64,000 nucleotides of DNA from Microvelia longipes (taxonomy: Eukaryota > Arthropoda > Insecta > Hemiptera > Veliidae). The translations under genes were made by a program, and so were the position numbers. The stretch is from the NCBI GenBank assembly GCA_018340805.1, contig JACMZG010001913.1:30222114-30286113 (forward strand), written 5' to 3'. The notes beneath the pieces were generated by a model. The model was not told where the DNA came from. It saw only the letters and a list, made by a program, of their open reading frames with translations, and made no database searches. Shown piece after piece: positions 47,425-58,552 of this stretch (positions are counted from its first letter, which is position 1; the number at the start of each line of letters is the position of its first letter).

Positions 47425-47510
47425 AAAGCTAAGCCTAGTCTTGAACCGTTTTTTACGAAGCTCCAGGCTAGACCTTATCTTGAAGCACTTAGCTCCCCCC
47501 TCCTTACCCC
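47425..47510 (-). mobile_element. Old fragment of the poly(A) SINE seen at 53.4 kb
   Basis: TAAGCCTAGTCTTGAACCG and CCAGGCTAGACCTTATCTTG + AAGC match, in order, the reverse complement of 53438-53520 with several substitutions. This shows the 53.4-kb insertion belongs to a dispersed family. Confidence 0.6.
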
Positions 47511-47741
47511 CTCTGGTCTGTTATGTTAAGATGTTTGCAGCAGTTCTAGACATGCATATCTCCATGACCTGAACTTCCACAAATCCCCGTCATAAGTTAA
47601 AACAAGTAATAATAGAAAGAATAAAAATAAATAATTTGTATTAATAAAAATCAATAATTTGTATTAATAAAAATAAATAAAAAAACGAAAAGGTATAGAA
47701 AAAATTAAATTAATTCCTTAAAAAAGTATAATATAACGGTT

Positions 47742-48768
47742 TGTGTATAGACTCCCATCGATAGTCTAAGGGATGCGACACTCGGCATTTTATAAGGTTA
47801 GCTAGTTTAGATAGTTCAGTCTCTTATTTACCTAGGTTTAGTTATTTTAGATAATGGGAGGTATTTAATGCCTATCATGGTAATATGCTTAAACCGGGTA
47901 GGCGCCTTCAGCAAGTTGGAGGAACTTTCGCCCAAAATTAGTGATTATTAGATATAGTTACTCTCATGTCTACTGGCACCCTCTTAGTTCCAACCGGATG
48001 GCTGTTGTCCTAGACAGGAAAAGTAATGTAAATATGTTTTTATTAGGATTAGGTATTTATTTATTTATCATGTAGGTCTAGATAGTTAAGATAGGAACCG
48101 ACCACCTAACCACTGTCCTTGCATATGTTCCGATTGGCTCTTGTGGCTCTGCAGAGGCGATGGCGGTTCATGTAATATTTCTGTGGTATTAGGTGTTAGT
48201 GATTTAGGTTTGTTAGAGTTAGACCTGCTTGCAGAGCTAGGCTGCGTTAGGTTTAGTTCTGGGCGTCTGTTATTTCCGAGGTCTGACCTGTGTCACAAGG
48301 GAGCGCAATCCTGATAGGAGAATAGGCTAGTCAGTGCTAAGTCTGGTTACAGGTCTGAGTCTGTCAAAACTTTGTTGGACCTAAGTCATCGAGGAGTTGT
48401 TGAGGAAGACAACTAATTAGAAGATTTATCTGCTAGATCGCTCTTTAGTGCTCTTGGGTGCACCCAACTCAGCACCCACTTAGGTTGGGTGCTGATTCGA
48501 GGGGTTGACTGGTCCAGCAGGTTTAGAGGTATTGGAGGATTTATATCGACTCAGTCTTCACACTCACAAGATTCAGCGCTGTTGAAGTGTAGGGACTGAG
48601 GACCGTAGGCACTGATGCTAATGTATCAATCAACCGTGTAGTCAGCATCTATGGTCTTTTTTGGAGGCAGCGAAGTTGGCGGCCTCCGACTGATTTATTC
48701 CAGTCAGAAAGAACTAAGTATTTAGCTATATATTTCACCTAACATTGTAGGCATTTTCAGGCATCACA
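47742..48768. mobile_element. GC-richer ~1-kb block with solo-LTR-like ends
   Basis: Its composition is clearly different from the flanks. It begins TGTGTATAGACTCCC and ends GGCATCACA, a TG...CA boundary typical of LTRs. It contains a perfect 10-bp stem TCAGCACCCA / TGGGTGCTGA (48469-48495). No long ORF. The flanking tetramers (GGTT and GGTA) are not identical, so a target duplication is unproven. It could also be an untranslated exon or a LINE UTR. Confidence 0.35.
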
Positions 48769-49050
48769 GGTAATTTTTTTTTACAAAATCATAGTTGACT
48801 AGATAATTACACAAACAAACAAACCTTCAAACTAATATCACAGTTAATTAAAACTAATTAACACAGTCAAATAACAATTAAAATATAAATTAATAAAAAC
48901 CGAACTGAGATGAACAAAAATTGATAAGAGATAAGAACAAGAAGAATAGATATTATATATAAATATGTCAGGCCATATTAAAAAATGAAGAGGGAATATA
49001 GCACAAAATAATAAATAGATAATTAAAAAATAAAATAAATATTAAGTTAT

Positions 49051-49122
<72 letters not shown>

Positions 49123-51459
49123 GCATGGATGCATATTATTAATATTTTATATATGGCTTTTGAAAAATTATGTCAATTTATTTGCTTATGATGACTTATT
49201 TGTAGTATATAATTTTATTATTGAAACTGCCATTTTATTTTTAAATTCTATAATTTGTATAGTTGGGATCTTGGGAACATAAATATTAATGTATCGTTTA
49301 ACATTAATAAAATTCAGTAAGATAAATTTGTTATACATTTCCACTTAGCGAAATGTTATACTTATAAATGTATAAAATATAAATGTATCATAAGTGAGTT
49401 TTTGGAGGAAAACATATCGTAAAAAGCATTAATACATTTTTCACTGTTGTCATTCCTTATCATTCATGTAACAGATTTTTTGAGTGAAAGGAGAAATTGT
49501 AAAAAGCATTTTTCTATCCGACTGAATTTTCTTGCGCACCAAATTTATTTCATTTTTTTCGTATTATCTTTTTTTTTGGTTTGGGAAAGGGGAGGGAAAT
49601 AAAAATTGTTCTCGTATATGTTTTACTTCGATATAAGGAAATAGAATGGGGGAAAGTAAAGAAAATTCATAAACTTATATTTTGTAAGAATTTTTTTTCT
49701 CGGAGTACCAGATAAAAAGGGGGTAAGTAGGAAAAAAGTAATACCTAAGAAGACAAGTAAAGGTGAGGTTATAAATTGAATGTTCTTCAGGATCGTCTGC
49801 CGAGCATTGAATTATATATGATTCACTGAGGAAAGAGAAGAGAAAATTGTGAAAGAGTTTTCCATAGGAATAAGAAAAAAATATGTCTCGAGTCTGAAAC
49901 CGAACTCCTACATTCTCTTCTTTTCACCACTTTTCTCGCACAATATTGAAAGAAATGGGGGAGAAGGAACTTGTCCTGATCCTATCTTATAGTGCCATAC
50001 TTCTATTCTTTTTTCAAGTCTTCAAAAATCTTGTCATCATCTCTAAACCATCTTAACAACGTTTTCTCTCTCTTTCTCTACCCAATGCTTAATCCTGTCT
50101 CCTTATTTTCCATCTACCTTACACGTTCCTTTTTTCAAGTCTTCTATATTTTTTTTTAAATACGCAACAGGTTTTTACCCTTTTTTCCTAAGCCAACCAA
50201 TCTTAGAGAAATCCAACAAATCTTGATAATAGTTATTAGCGATCTTTTTAACCCACTTTATTGTCTTTAAATTATTAATGTAATTGAATACAATATTTAT
50301 TTAATTATTACTTTTCCTCACCTACTATTGTAAATATAATAAAAAATATTGTGTTCACCCTAAAAATAAAAAACATAGGTTTCACCATAATTATGATGAA
50401 ACTTTTGTCCGCCGATAAAAACTTAGTAGTTTTTACCATGATTTGTGTGTCACGCCTAACTTCCGCTGCATTTAAGGTAGATAAATTAATAAATATTTTT
50501 TTATTTTCTCCAAATTCAAAATACAAAAAAGAATACATATTATTTTATTTAACAGTAATATATTGCTTTCTCTATTCCAACTAAAGAGTTGAAACTAAAC
50601 AAAAAAAAATTGGACTTTAGGACTAGTTGTGTTTCCCGTAATATTATATTTTTCAAACTACAATTATCTAGTTTACTGTTATCAAAAATTAAAAATAATC
50701 ATTAAAAATGGGAAATGTAACCGATCAAAGTTGACAATGGACAAAAATTTACTTCTATAAGTTAACCTATCCACAAAATTTCATTTTGATATTGGTCGAT
50801 ATTTAAAAAAAATAATATAATATTTTAACATTTTAACGACCAAAAATTTTTTAATTTGTTTTTACTTATTTTCTACGTTTTCATGTCGTCAGATAGGAAA
50901 ACTAATGAATCGGTTGTGAAAAGTCTATAGTTATTGAACTTTCGGTTTGTAATTTATTCACAACCTTGACTTTAGATAACCACTTCATTCTGAGGTTGAG
51001 CAGAGCAAAAATTTCTTATTGCGAACATTATTACCTTCTAAGTATCTTTTTAATGCCTTCTGAGTTCTTTTCTGGGCTTGAAACCAACACTAGTTTCAGT
51101 TATCAATATTTTACGATTATAAATATTTTTTGAAAAGTCAATATTTGACTTTTTTGTGTTTTAACATATAACAAACTTATATAATTACAAACAAGGACAT
51201 CAACAAAAAACTTACATATAACAAACGAGCTTTTGACTAAAAGTTAGTCATCATCAAAGATAACATAATATAAAATATGAAATAACAAATCACAAGTTAC
51301 AAACCACTTAATATTGCACCTTGGTATGGCTTGGTCAGCTATGTTATTTTTATGATGATGTGAGCTATTCTGATGATGACTAATATTTATTCGAAGGCTT
51401 AGTTATTTGTTATATGTATATTAAAAATTTTTGGACTTCTATGTTATTGATCTGTTTTT
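48769..51459. other. AT-rich spacer with (AT)n at 49055-49125
   Basis: No gene. It holds purine-rich stretches at about 49575-49760, pyrimidine-rich ones at 49905-50110, and a family A tail scrap at about 50990 (CTGAGGTTGAGCAGAGC). The overlapping frames at 50308-50584 on both strands lack domains. Confidence 0.5.
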
Positions 51460-51616
51460 AATTTTCCTCATGTATAATGTAGGTATATAGAAAAAGAATA
51501 GAGTTTGTAAAAGAACCGAAACTTGAATGAAACTGGAATTATCCGTTTCAGGTATTTTTAAGGCCTTCTAAGTGGTTTTCTTAATGTTGTCTGTCTGTAT
51601 GTGGTTTTGTGTTGTG

Positions 51617-51647
<31 letters not shown>

Positions 51648-51960
51648 TGTGTGTGTGCATGCTTGTGTGTGTGTATTTGTGTGTTATCATTGAAGCTCCT
51701 AGTGTATTTACTCTTGAGAGTTGAAACTTTGTACAAAACCAGTCTACTGCTGTAATTGTGCTGTTCGGAATTTTTTATGATGTTCTTAACCCGCAGAAAT
51801 GACTCAGCAAAATTCAAAAAATCATAAAACGCGGAAAAATCATGCGATCTAATGAAATTTCTCAGGACGAGCTAAGCGAGACCGATGCAGGGAGGATGAG
51901 CGTAGCGAATCTAATGTGATGAAGACAAGTTCCGAGGTACCCCGCACCCGATTTTAATTT
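51460..51960 (+). repeat. Family A copy lacking the 5S-like segment
   Basis: An excellent 5' module (TTTTCCTCATGTATAATGTAGG, GAAACTGGAATTATCCGTTT, a long (GT)n at 51610-51670, CCAGTCTACTGCTGTAATTG). It then jumps from AATCATGCGATCTAATGAAA to the last tail motif and the 3' end (GAGGTACCCCGCACCCGATT). The deletion removes the 5S part. Confidence 0.85.
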
Positions 51961-52267
51961 ATTATTTTTATATGACCACAAAAAAAACCTTTTAAACCAT
52001 CCTTTTTCTTCATTATGCAAATGTAAGAACAAAATTATCAATACTTTACCTAATTTGGACTCAAATGATATTGCAAGTTCTACAATTGCAATAGAGACCT
52101 ATAATACTAGTAATAATAATAGTAGATTATGTAACTTGGCTGTAAAATGAGATTTTATTGCTGCATAAATTTCCAAATCAATGAAATCGCATTACAGCGT
52201 GTAGCATATTCTTTTTTTTGGTACAGTCAATAAAGTTAATTAATATTTTAATTTATTTAATTTACTT
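51961..52267. other. AT-rich spacer
   Basis: Nothing recognised. Confidence 0.45.
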
Positions 52268-52699
52268 ATAGACCAAGAGCCCAGGGGTGTTTAGTTAATA
52301 AAAAGTGTAATGGCTGGAACCGGTCTCAATTTTTCGTAAATACCCTCCTGAACAAGGATCTACAATTCTGCCGACTCGTATCGGATGGGCGTCCCAGGCA
52401 GAACGCACTTTACTGGTCAAATTTACCACCCAAGTTAACAAACAGTGTAATGGCTGGAACCGGTCTAAATTTTTTCGTAAATAACTTCCTGAACAAGGAT
52501 CTGCAATTCTGCCGACTCGTATCGGATGGGTGTCCCAGGCAGAACCTTTGACCCTAAAGTGCGTTCTGCTGGGACACCCATCCGATACGAGTCGGCAGAA
52601 TTGCAGATCCTTGTACAGGAAGGTATTTACGAAAAAATTGAGACCGGTTTCAGCCATTACACTTTTTATTAACAAAACACCCCTGGGTTCTTGGTCTAT
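52268..52699. mobile_element. Foldback element built from three copies of one arm
   Basis: The outer left arm (from ATAGACCAAGAGCCCAGG) and outer right arm (ending CCTGGGTTCTTGGTCTAT) are inverted copies of ~145 bp. The left arm is also directly duplicated: AGTGTAATGGCTGGAACC occurs at 52304 and 52444, 140 bp apart. The element is therefore arm, arm, inverted arm. The open frames on both strands follow from the repeat structure. No target duplication is certain. Confidence 0.85.
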
Positions 52700-53304
52700 T
52701 ATAAATACTTGTAGCGACTTGAGGTAAATTGTGTTTTTATTTAATAGTATTTACTTTATCGACTTATTTTTATTCACGTTTTATTCCATAACTAACTAAA
52801 TTACAAAGTATATAAAGTAATGAATGACTTTGATAACTAGCTCAGCTAACTATAACTTTAATTTATTGTTGTTGCGGTTAAAGGATTAAAAACTATGAAA
52901 AGCACAAAAAGATCGAAATGTATGTCTTATAGCTTTTCTATGTTTTGCACAAAGGATTTAGCTTCACCGCATCGCTTGGTTTTAGAGCTAATTGCTGAAT
53001 TATAGCACTTTAGAAGAGCTTTAAAAGTTGCCTTGGGGAGTAGACTCTTGAGCAATTTTAAACAAATTAGTTTTATGGCGCTGTGTGGTAGTGAGTTCTA
53101 AGTTTTGTCTGATGTACGATACCGCAACTAAATTTCCGGCCGCTTCGTATTGCTTTCCTCTTTCTTTATTCCCTTTTATGCTTCCTTTTTACCAAATGAG
53201 AGCGATGTATTGCGATAGAATAAACGTACCATTTTATTTATGAATAAATTCCACAGCATTTATTATATAAGCGCATACGGATCTATGAAATAAAAAGAAA
53301 ACCT
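52700..53304. other. AT-rich spacer
   Basis: No gene recognised. Confidence 0.5.
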
Positions 53305-53437
53305 TTAGGTACTAGATACCCCAAAACTTTTCCTAATGATATCGGATTTTTATGCTCATCCGCATTACTTAAGACTCGCTGTTCTCATTCACATAATATG
53401 AAAACACCTAATTTACATTGTATTATAGCCAAATTTT
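53305..53437 (-). repeat. Family A 3' fragment (minus), interrupted by a SINE
   Basis: GGTACTAGATACCCC, AACTTTTCCTAATGATATCG, GCTCATCCGCATTACTTAAG and ACTCGCT are the complement of the 3' end and tail motif. The poly(A) SINE at 53438 inserted into this copy or its edge. Confidence 0.6.
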
Positions 53438-53664
53438 GATGGGAGGGAGCCGGAAGGCTCAAGATAAGACCTAGCCTGAAGTAATGTGAATAACGGTTCC
53501 AGGCTAGGTTTAAGGGGTTTCGCGGAGTGAGTTTTAGTTGGTATGAGGCAGACCCTGAGTCCAACACTGTTGACAGACAGCTGTCTTCGTGCGTAAATGC
53601 ATTTCTCTCTCTTTTTTGGTAACATTTTTCCCGCAAGAAAAATTTTGCCAAAAAAAAAAAAAAA
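53438..53664 (+). mobile_element. Poly(A) SINE, 227 bp, with perfect 16-bp target duplication
   Basis: It begins GATGGGAGGGAGCCGGAAGG and ends in about A15. The exact 16-mer ATTATAGCCAAATTTT flanks it at 53422-53437 and 53665-53680, proving a retroposition event. An internal stem ACCTAGCCTG / CAGGCTAGGT (about 53470-53515) includes a weak B-box-like GGTTCCAGGC. The origin of the head (tRNA, 7SL or other) is not clear. Confidence 0.88.
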
Positions 53665-53680
53665 ATTATAGCCAAATTTT

Positions 53681-53954
53681 ACTTCAAATGTATTGTTCTT
53701 AGATATTTAACAATAATTATTTTACCATATTCCTTAAAAAAAAAAAAAAAAAAAACTATTATAGAGAAAATATAATAAACTACTAAATGGAACTAAACTA
53801 TTTATAAGAAGAAAATAAAAACATCAAAAAGGAAGACTTAACCTGCGTGCAAGCACAAGCAATTGTGGCTTGAGCTTGTGCATAAATAATTAGTCAATCA
53901 TTTACAAAATTCTTGTAATATGACTTTATTTCTAATTTTAATTAATTTACATTT
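53681..53954. other. AT-rich spacer with an A21-type run
   Basis: A pure A run lies at about 53738-53757. No target duplication was found for it. Confidence 0.4.
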
Positions 53955-54418
53955 ATTTCTAATTTTTCTCATTTATACTGTAAGTGTATTGAAAAATTAT
54001 TGTGTTTTTAAAAAAAATCCGTAACCAGGATGTAAGTCCAGAGTATTTACGCTAGACATTTGAAACTTTGTACGAAAATCAATCTTTAGCTGCAGTTGTG
54101 CTATTCGGAAAAAATTATGTCGTGATAATCATTTTTGTTTGGGTTTTATGATTTTTCGAAATTGTTCCAAGACATTATTATCCCGCAATAATAACTTGGA
54201 AAAATTTCGTTAAATCATAAAACAGAAAAAAATGGTTATTACGGAATAAGATTTTGCACGCATGTATCTATGTATAAGACCAACATGAGTGCCAAGTTTA
54301 ATTTTATTATCAGCATTAGTTCATTTTTTTTTTCAAAGAATTAAAAATCAGGAAATAATCCGATGGAGTTAAAATTAGGTTCACATAACTGGTAAACAGG
54401 TGTTTACCATAACATAAT
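53955..54418 (+). repeat. Family A copy, 5' part, interrupted
   Basis: Runs from TTCTCATTTATACTGTAAGT to TGGTAAACAGGTGTTTACC. In other copies this point continues directly into ATAAGTACACCAAGTTTCG, which here reappears 2.2 kb later at 56632. Confidence 0.8.
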
Positions 54419-55085
54419 AAATCTTACCAAAAACCACTTATGTGGTAAAATACTCCCCGCCAAGTCTTTGGTCCAAAAAAAGTAGGGAAATCAACTTTTC
54501 TGTCCCGCCAAGTCATGTCCGTATTGGGTGGAGATTGTCATAGGCGTTTTAAAGTGAAGTTTCTAGGTTGGCAATAGTTAACGGCTCTATTTACATTGAG
54601 AGGCTATCATCAGCTTCTTCTTCTTGGCGGCTAGCCAGCGTTGTGAACGAGTTTTTGCTATATTTTGAAATATCAAACAATTCAGGTGTTCGTGGAGATT
54701 AATCATAACAGATTTTAGCAGTTGTCATAATTGCAGCAGTTTTACTTACCTGCATAGATCCATGAGTATACAAAAGAAATAAATGAATGAATGAAACGAC
54801 AACGGTACGATATAATCAGGCACTCCACCCTATATACTCTTGCAAACACTACCTCTAAAGGTGATTCACTTTTCTGGCTCGCCGCCAAGGAGAAGAAGCT
54901 GATGATAGCCTCTCAATGTAAATAGAGCCGTTAACTATTGCCAACCTAGAAACTTCACTTTAAAACGCCTATGACAATCTCCACCCAATACGGACATGAC
55001 TTGGCGGGACAGAAAAGTTGATTTCCCAACTTTTTTAAACTTGGCGGGGAGTATTTTACTACATAAGTGGTTTTTGGTAAGATTT
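54419..55085. repeat. Long inverted repeat, ~215-bp arms
   Basis: Bases 54419-54636 and 54876-55085 are inverted copies with few mismatches (outer ends AAATCTTACCAAAAACCACT, inner ends near GGCGGC). A ~239-bp spacer separates them. It could be an independent foldback element at the left of the 2.2-kb insertion, or the insertion's own rearranged 5' end. Confidence 0.85.
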
Positions 55086-55229
55086 CATTACTTTTTGTAC
55101 GGCTACTGTTTTATGTAAAAACAGAAGTAAACATAATACGTGTAGTAAATAAAGCTGTAAAGAGTGTCAAGGTATTGTATCTACCACTCTCCACAGCTTT
55201 GTTTTCTGCGGCGCGTACAACATAGGACT

Positions 55230-56295
55230 AATAAATTTGGGATTTATTGACGCAGGAATGTTAAAATGGCATTAAAAAAAATCAAAATGTCCTCAAACAC
55301 AAAAATCCATTCATTAGTTAAGAGTGCAGATGGGTCAATTTTTAAAAAAGTGGCGTTCGCTAGCAGTTTCTAGCTTCGTATTTAGCATAGGAATGTCGAA
55401 TTTGAGATTTTATCAGGTAGGAATACACAGAGGCATAAAACAAATTCAAAAAGACACCACATATTAACATGTGTTCAGTAGTTTAGGCTGCAGGTTAGTT
55501 TTTTGCTCCGCGTTAAGCGTAAGAACATCGAATTTGAAATTTAATGAGGTAGAAATCCACGCAAGCATAAGACAAATCTAAAAAGTCCTCACACATCAAA
55601 ATCCGTTCACTAGTTTAGGCTATAGGTGCATAAACATATAAAACTATCGTTCTCTAGCTTAATTTTTCGCTCCGCATTTAGCGTAAGAATGTCGAATTTA
55701 AGATTTTATGAAGTAGGAATGCACAAGAGCATAAGACGAATCTAAAAAGTCCTCACACATCAAAATCCGTTCAGTAGTTTAGGCTGTAGGTGCTTAAACA
55801 TATAAAATTACAGTTTGCTAGCTTAGTTTTTTGCTCCGCGTTTAGCGTAAAAATGTCGAATTCGAGGTTTTATGAGGTAGAAATGCACACGAGCATAAGA
55901 CGAATCTAAAAAGTCCTCACACATCAAAATCCGTTTCTCTAGTTCAGGCTTTAGGTGCATAAATATATAAAACTATCGTTCTCTAGCTTAGTTTTTCGCT
56001 CCGAGTTTAGCGTAAGAATGTCGAATTTGAGATTTTATGAAGTAGGAATGCACAAGAGCATAAGACGATTCTAAAAAGTCCTCACACATCAAAATCCGTT
56101 TGGTAGTTTAGGCTGTAGGTGCGTAAACATAAAAAAATATAGTTTGCTAGCTTAGTTTTCCGCTTCGCGTTCAGCGTAGGAATGTCGAATTTAAGATTTT
56201 ATGAGCTAGGAATGCACACGAGCATAAGACGAATCCAAAAAGTCTTCATATGTCATAATCCGTTCAGTAGTTTAGGCTGTAGGTGCGTCAACAAA
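55230..56295. repeat. ~165-bp tandem array, about 6 units
   Basis: The marker ATCAAAATCCGTT precedes AGTTTAGGCTGTAGGTGC at about 55592, 55756, 55922, 56087 and 56252 (period about 160-166). Each unit also has TTTTTCGCTCCGCGTTTAGC, GTAAGAATGTCGAATTTGAG and GCATAAGACGAATCTAAAAA. The first units (55230-55490) are more diverged than the later ones. Five of the six junction phrases are nearly identical. Confidence 0.9.
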
Positions 56296-56631
56296 ATATG
56301 CAGGAAGAATAAGAATAAGAATAAGAATAAGCAGTCGTCAAAAATGCCATTTTCAAACCTCTTTTTCTCCACTTCTGCTTGGCCGATTTGGATGATTTTT
56401 TTTTATTTTTGATCTACAAGGCATGCCCTTTACGGATATTATAATATTATTTGTACCTATAGCCGTTTTCACGCTACAGACCCTCAAAAAACCCTACTTT
56501 GTTGCGTACAGTAAATATATATATATACACTGGCAGCTTAAGTAAATTTTTGCTTTTTTTTACTGACTAGGCGGGGTATTTTTGCTTTTCTTCTTGACTT
56601 GGCGGGGCGGAACGCTGCTGCGTTCCTAAAT

Positions 56632-56785
56632 AAGTACACCAAGTTTCGTTTCAATATGACAAATATGTCTATGAGTTTCGTTGGATCATAAAAGTTAAGC
56701 AGCATCTTGCGTAGTCAGTGCCTGGATGGGCTACCGCTGGGAATTTGACGAATGCATTTACAATCTGAGGATGAGCGAAACGTTT
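56632..56785 (+). repeat. Family A copy, 3' part after the insertion
   Basis: Resumes at AATAAGTACACCAAGTTTCG, then GTTGGATCATAAAAGTTAAGC and the 5S-like part (56682-56745), and breaks off in the first tail motif (CTGAGGATGAGCGAAACG). Confidence 0.8.
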
Positions 56786-56859
56786 TTATTTTATTTGTTT
56801 TTATTTGACGACATTCGTGATACATTTTAAATCTATTAAAACCTTTTCAGTCTTTTTGG

Positions 56860-57130
56860 AATATCCAAATTGTTAGTTGATTTATTTATGCTGGTTAATG
56901 GCGTCATAAAAAAATAATTTTTCGATTAGCATAACTGTACCTTAAGATTGATATTTGCACCAAGTTTCATCTTTCTGGTATACATTAACTTTCTACGTTT
57001 ATATCAGGTACACTCACACACGGACTTATAACTTGGTAAAAACTACTTAGGAGGTCTTAAAAACTCCTGGAACGGATTTATAATGGAAAATCTCGTTTTT
57101 AAAATATTAATTAAATGAGAAAAGTAAGAA
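56860..57130 (-). repeat. Family A 5' module (minus)
   Basis: Read on the minus strand it has TTTTTTATGACGCCATTAAC, (GT) remnants, CTCCTAAGTAGTTTTTAC and the 5' end TTTCTCATTTAATTAAT. No 5S part. Confidence 0.6.
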
Positions 57131-58344
57131 GAAATTAAATATAAAGATATCTGAAATGTTTTTTTCGCACAATAAAAAGTGCTAATAGTGTTTTTCAACC
57201 TTTAGAGAAGTTTATATCATGAAGTTCCAAACATGTGGGGTACTTAGTAAGGTTTTAAAAACGATTTTTTTTTCTTCTGCATTCTTAAGTAGTAATGAAA
57301 ATACGTATAAATACAAAAAATATTTTTTAAATATTACACTCGTCATCGCGTTCATAACACTTTTATATGTTCTCTAATTGTTGGCAAAACGGCAAAAATT
57401 TAGGTAATTTTTAAGTAATCTTTTAAATATTCTGGCAAGGAGGTCCGCATGGATTTCAAAGAAAATGTGTGTTTGCTATTCTGGCTTTTCTTTATTACTT
57501 GATCAGTAGCATTACGTTTCGTTTCTAAATTTTTCTGGAATTTCAAAGGGACTTCTTTTAAATCTATGTTTATTTTTACATTTACACATATTGTATTTTT
57601 TTAATTAAAATATTTTTTTTAACATATTTCCAATAAATTATCCCGTGTAAACAGTTATGGTTGCAATGCCACTAAGAATAACAGTTACAAAATTTTCTTT
57701 CCATTACAAGGCCCTGTTTATTTTTGTGTATCCTATATTATCTGCTTTATCTATCTCGCTGTTTTATTTTATTCAACTTTATTGTTTTTGTTGCTTTTTC
57801 TCTCCCTTGTGATGTTTTGTTGTTTTGAATTCATAAACATTTGCTCGTTTGATATTTATGAAGAGGTATGAAAACATATAAATGACATAGATGTGTCATT
57901 CTAATTCAATTTGTCATGTTTTTCAAACATTTTCCTCCTCCACGTATTTTTAGGGCACTCGTGTTTTTTATTATATCACTATGTTCGTCCTTTTTTTTTC
58001 TTTATTACAAAAAAATAAAACTGAAGCGTGACAATTATTGTAGTTTGGAATGGTTATTATTGTGGATAAAAAACAGTGTTGCATTTAAAAAAAATCTCAT
58101 TGATTTCAATTCTGAAATAGGATATTCTGTTCATTTTTTTACAGTGGGACATGTTATACTCCTGATAGAGATGAAAATGACACTTTTATCTTTATGAGAA
58201 GTATAAAGTAATGTGTACGCTAACCCGTATGACACTATGTCTAGTTGAGTGCTACTAAACCCGTCACACATGTCCATGATTTGACCTGGTTCTCTGTGGA
58301 CTGGTAATCTGTGTGTGTCTACTCGTCGTACGTTTTCAAAAAGT
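57131..58344. other. AT-rich spacer
   Basis: No gene. The 93-codon frame at 57916-58197 is low complexity. Confidence 0.5.
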
Positions 58345-58500
58345 TTTTTTACTTTTTCTCATTTACACGTGGGTATATAGGAAAAGTACTGAGTTTTTGA
58401 AAATACGAAAACTGAATTATCCGTTTTAGGTGTTTTTTAAACATCCTGAGTGGTTTTACAAAGTTATTTGTCTGCATGCTAATGTCAGTGTGTGTACTAA
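58345..58500 (+). repeat. Family A 5' fragment
   Basis: TTTTTCTCATTTACACGTGG, GGTATATAGGAAAAGTACTG, CTGAATTATCCGTTTTAGGT, CATCCTGAGTGGTTTTACAA, then TGTCTGCATG and GTGTGTG. It stops there. Confidence 0.75.
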
Positions 58501-58530
58501 TGTAATATATAAACCAAATATTATGTAGTA

Positions 58531-58552
58531 TACCACATAATATTATGTGGTA
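58531..58552. repeat. Perfect 22-bp palindrome
   Basis: ACCACATAATATTATGTGGT with one further pair on each side. It is flanked by a related ATTATGTAGTAT. Confidence 0.85.

Larger units (their letters stand above)
54419..56630 (+). mobile_element. Helentron/HINE-like 2.2-kb insertion nested in family A
   Basis: It splits a family A copy, so both boundaries are known to within a few bases. The 3' end is a 7-bp stem (GGAACGC-TGCT-GCGTTCC, 56608-56625) followed by CTAA or TAAA at the junction. GACTTGGCGGGG next to that hairpin is the inverse of CCCCGCCAAGTC near the 5' end (54457-54468). Short asymmetric inverted repeats, a 3' hairpin and an internal tandem array match the layout of non-autonomous Helentrons (HINE/DINE type). 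No Rep or helicase is encoded. Strand is given by the hairpin end. Confidence 0.55.

Noticed and set aside
52295..52675. 126-codon minus-strand ORF in the foldback element
   Set aside because: The repeated peptide comes from the duplicated arm. No start context, homology or codon signature supports a protein.
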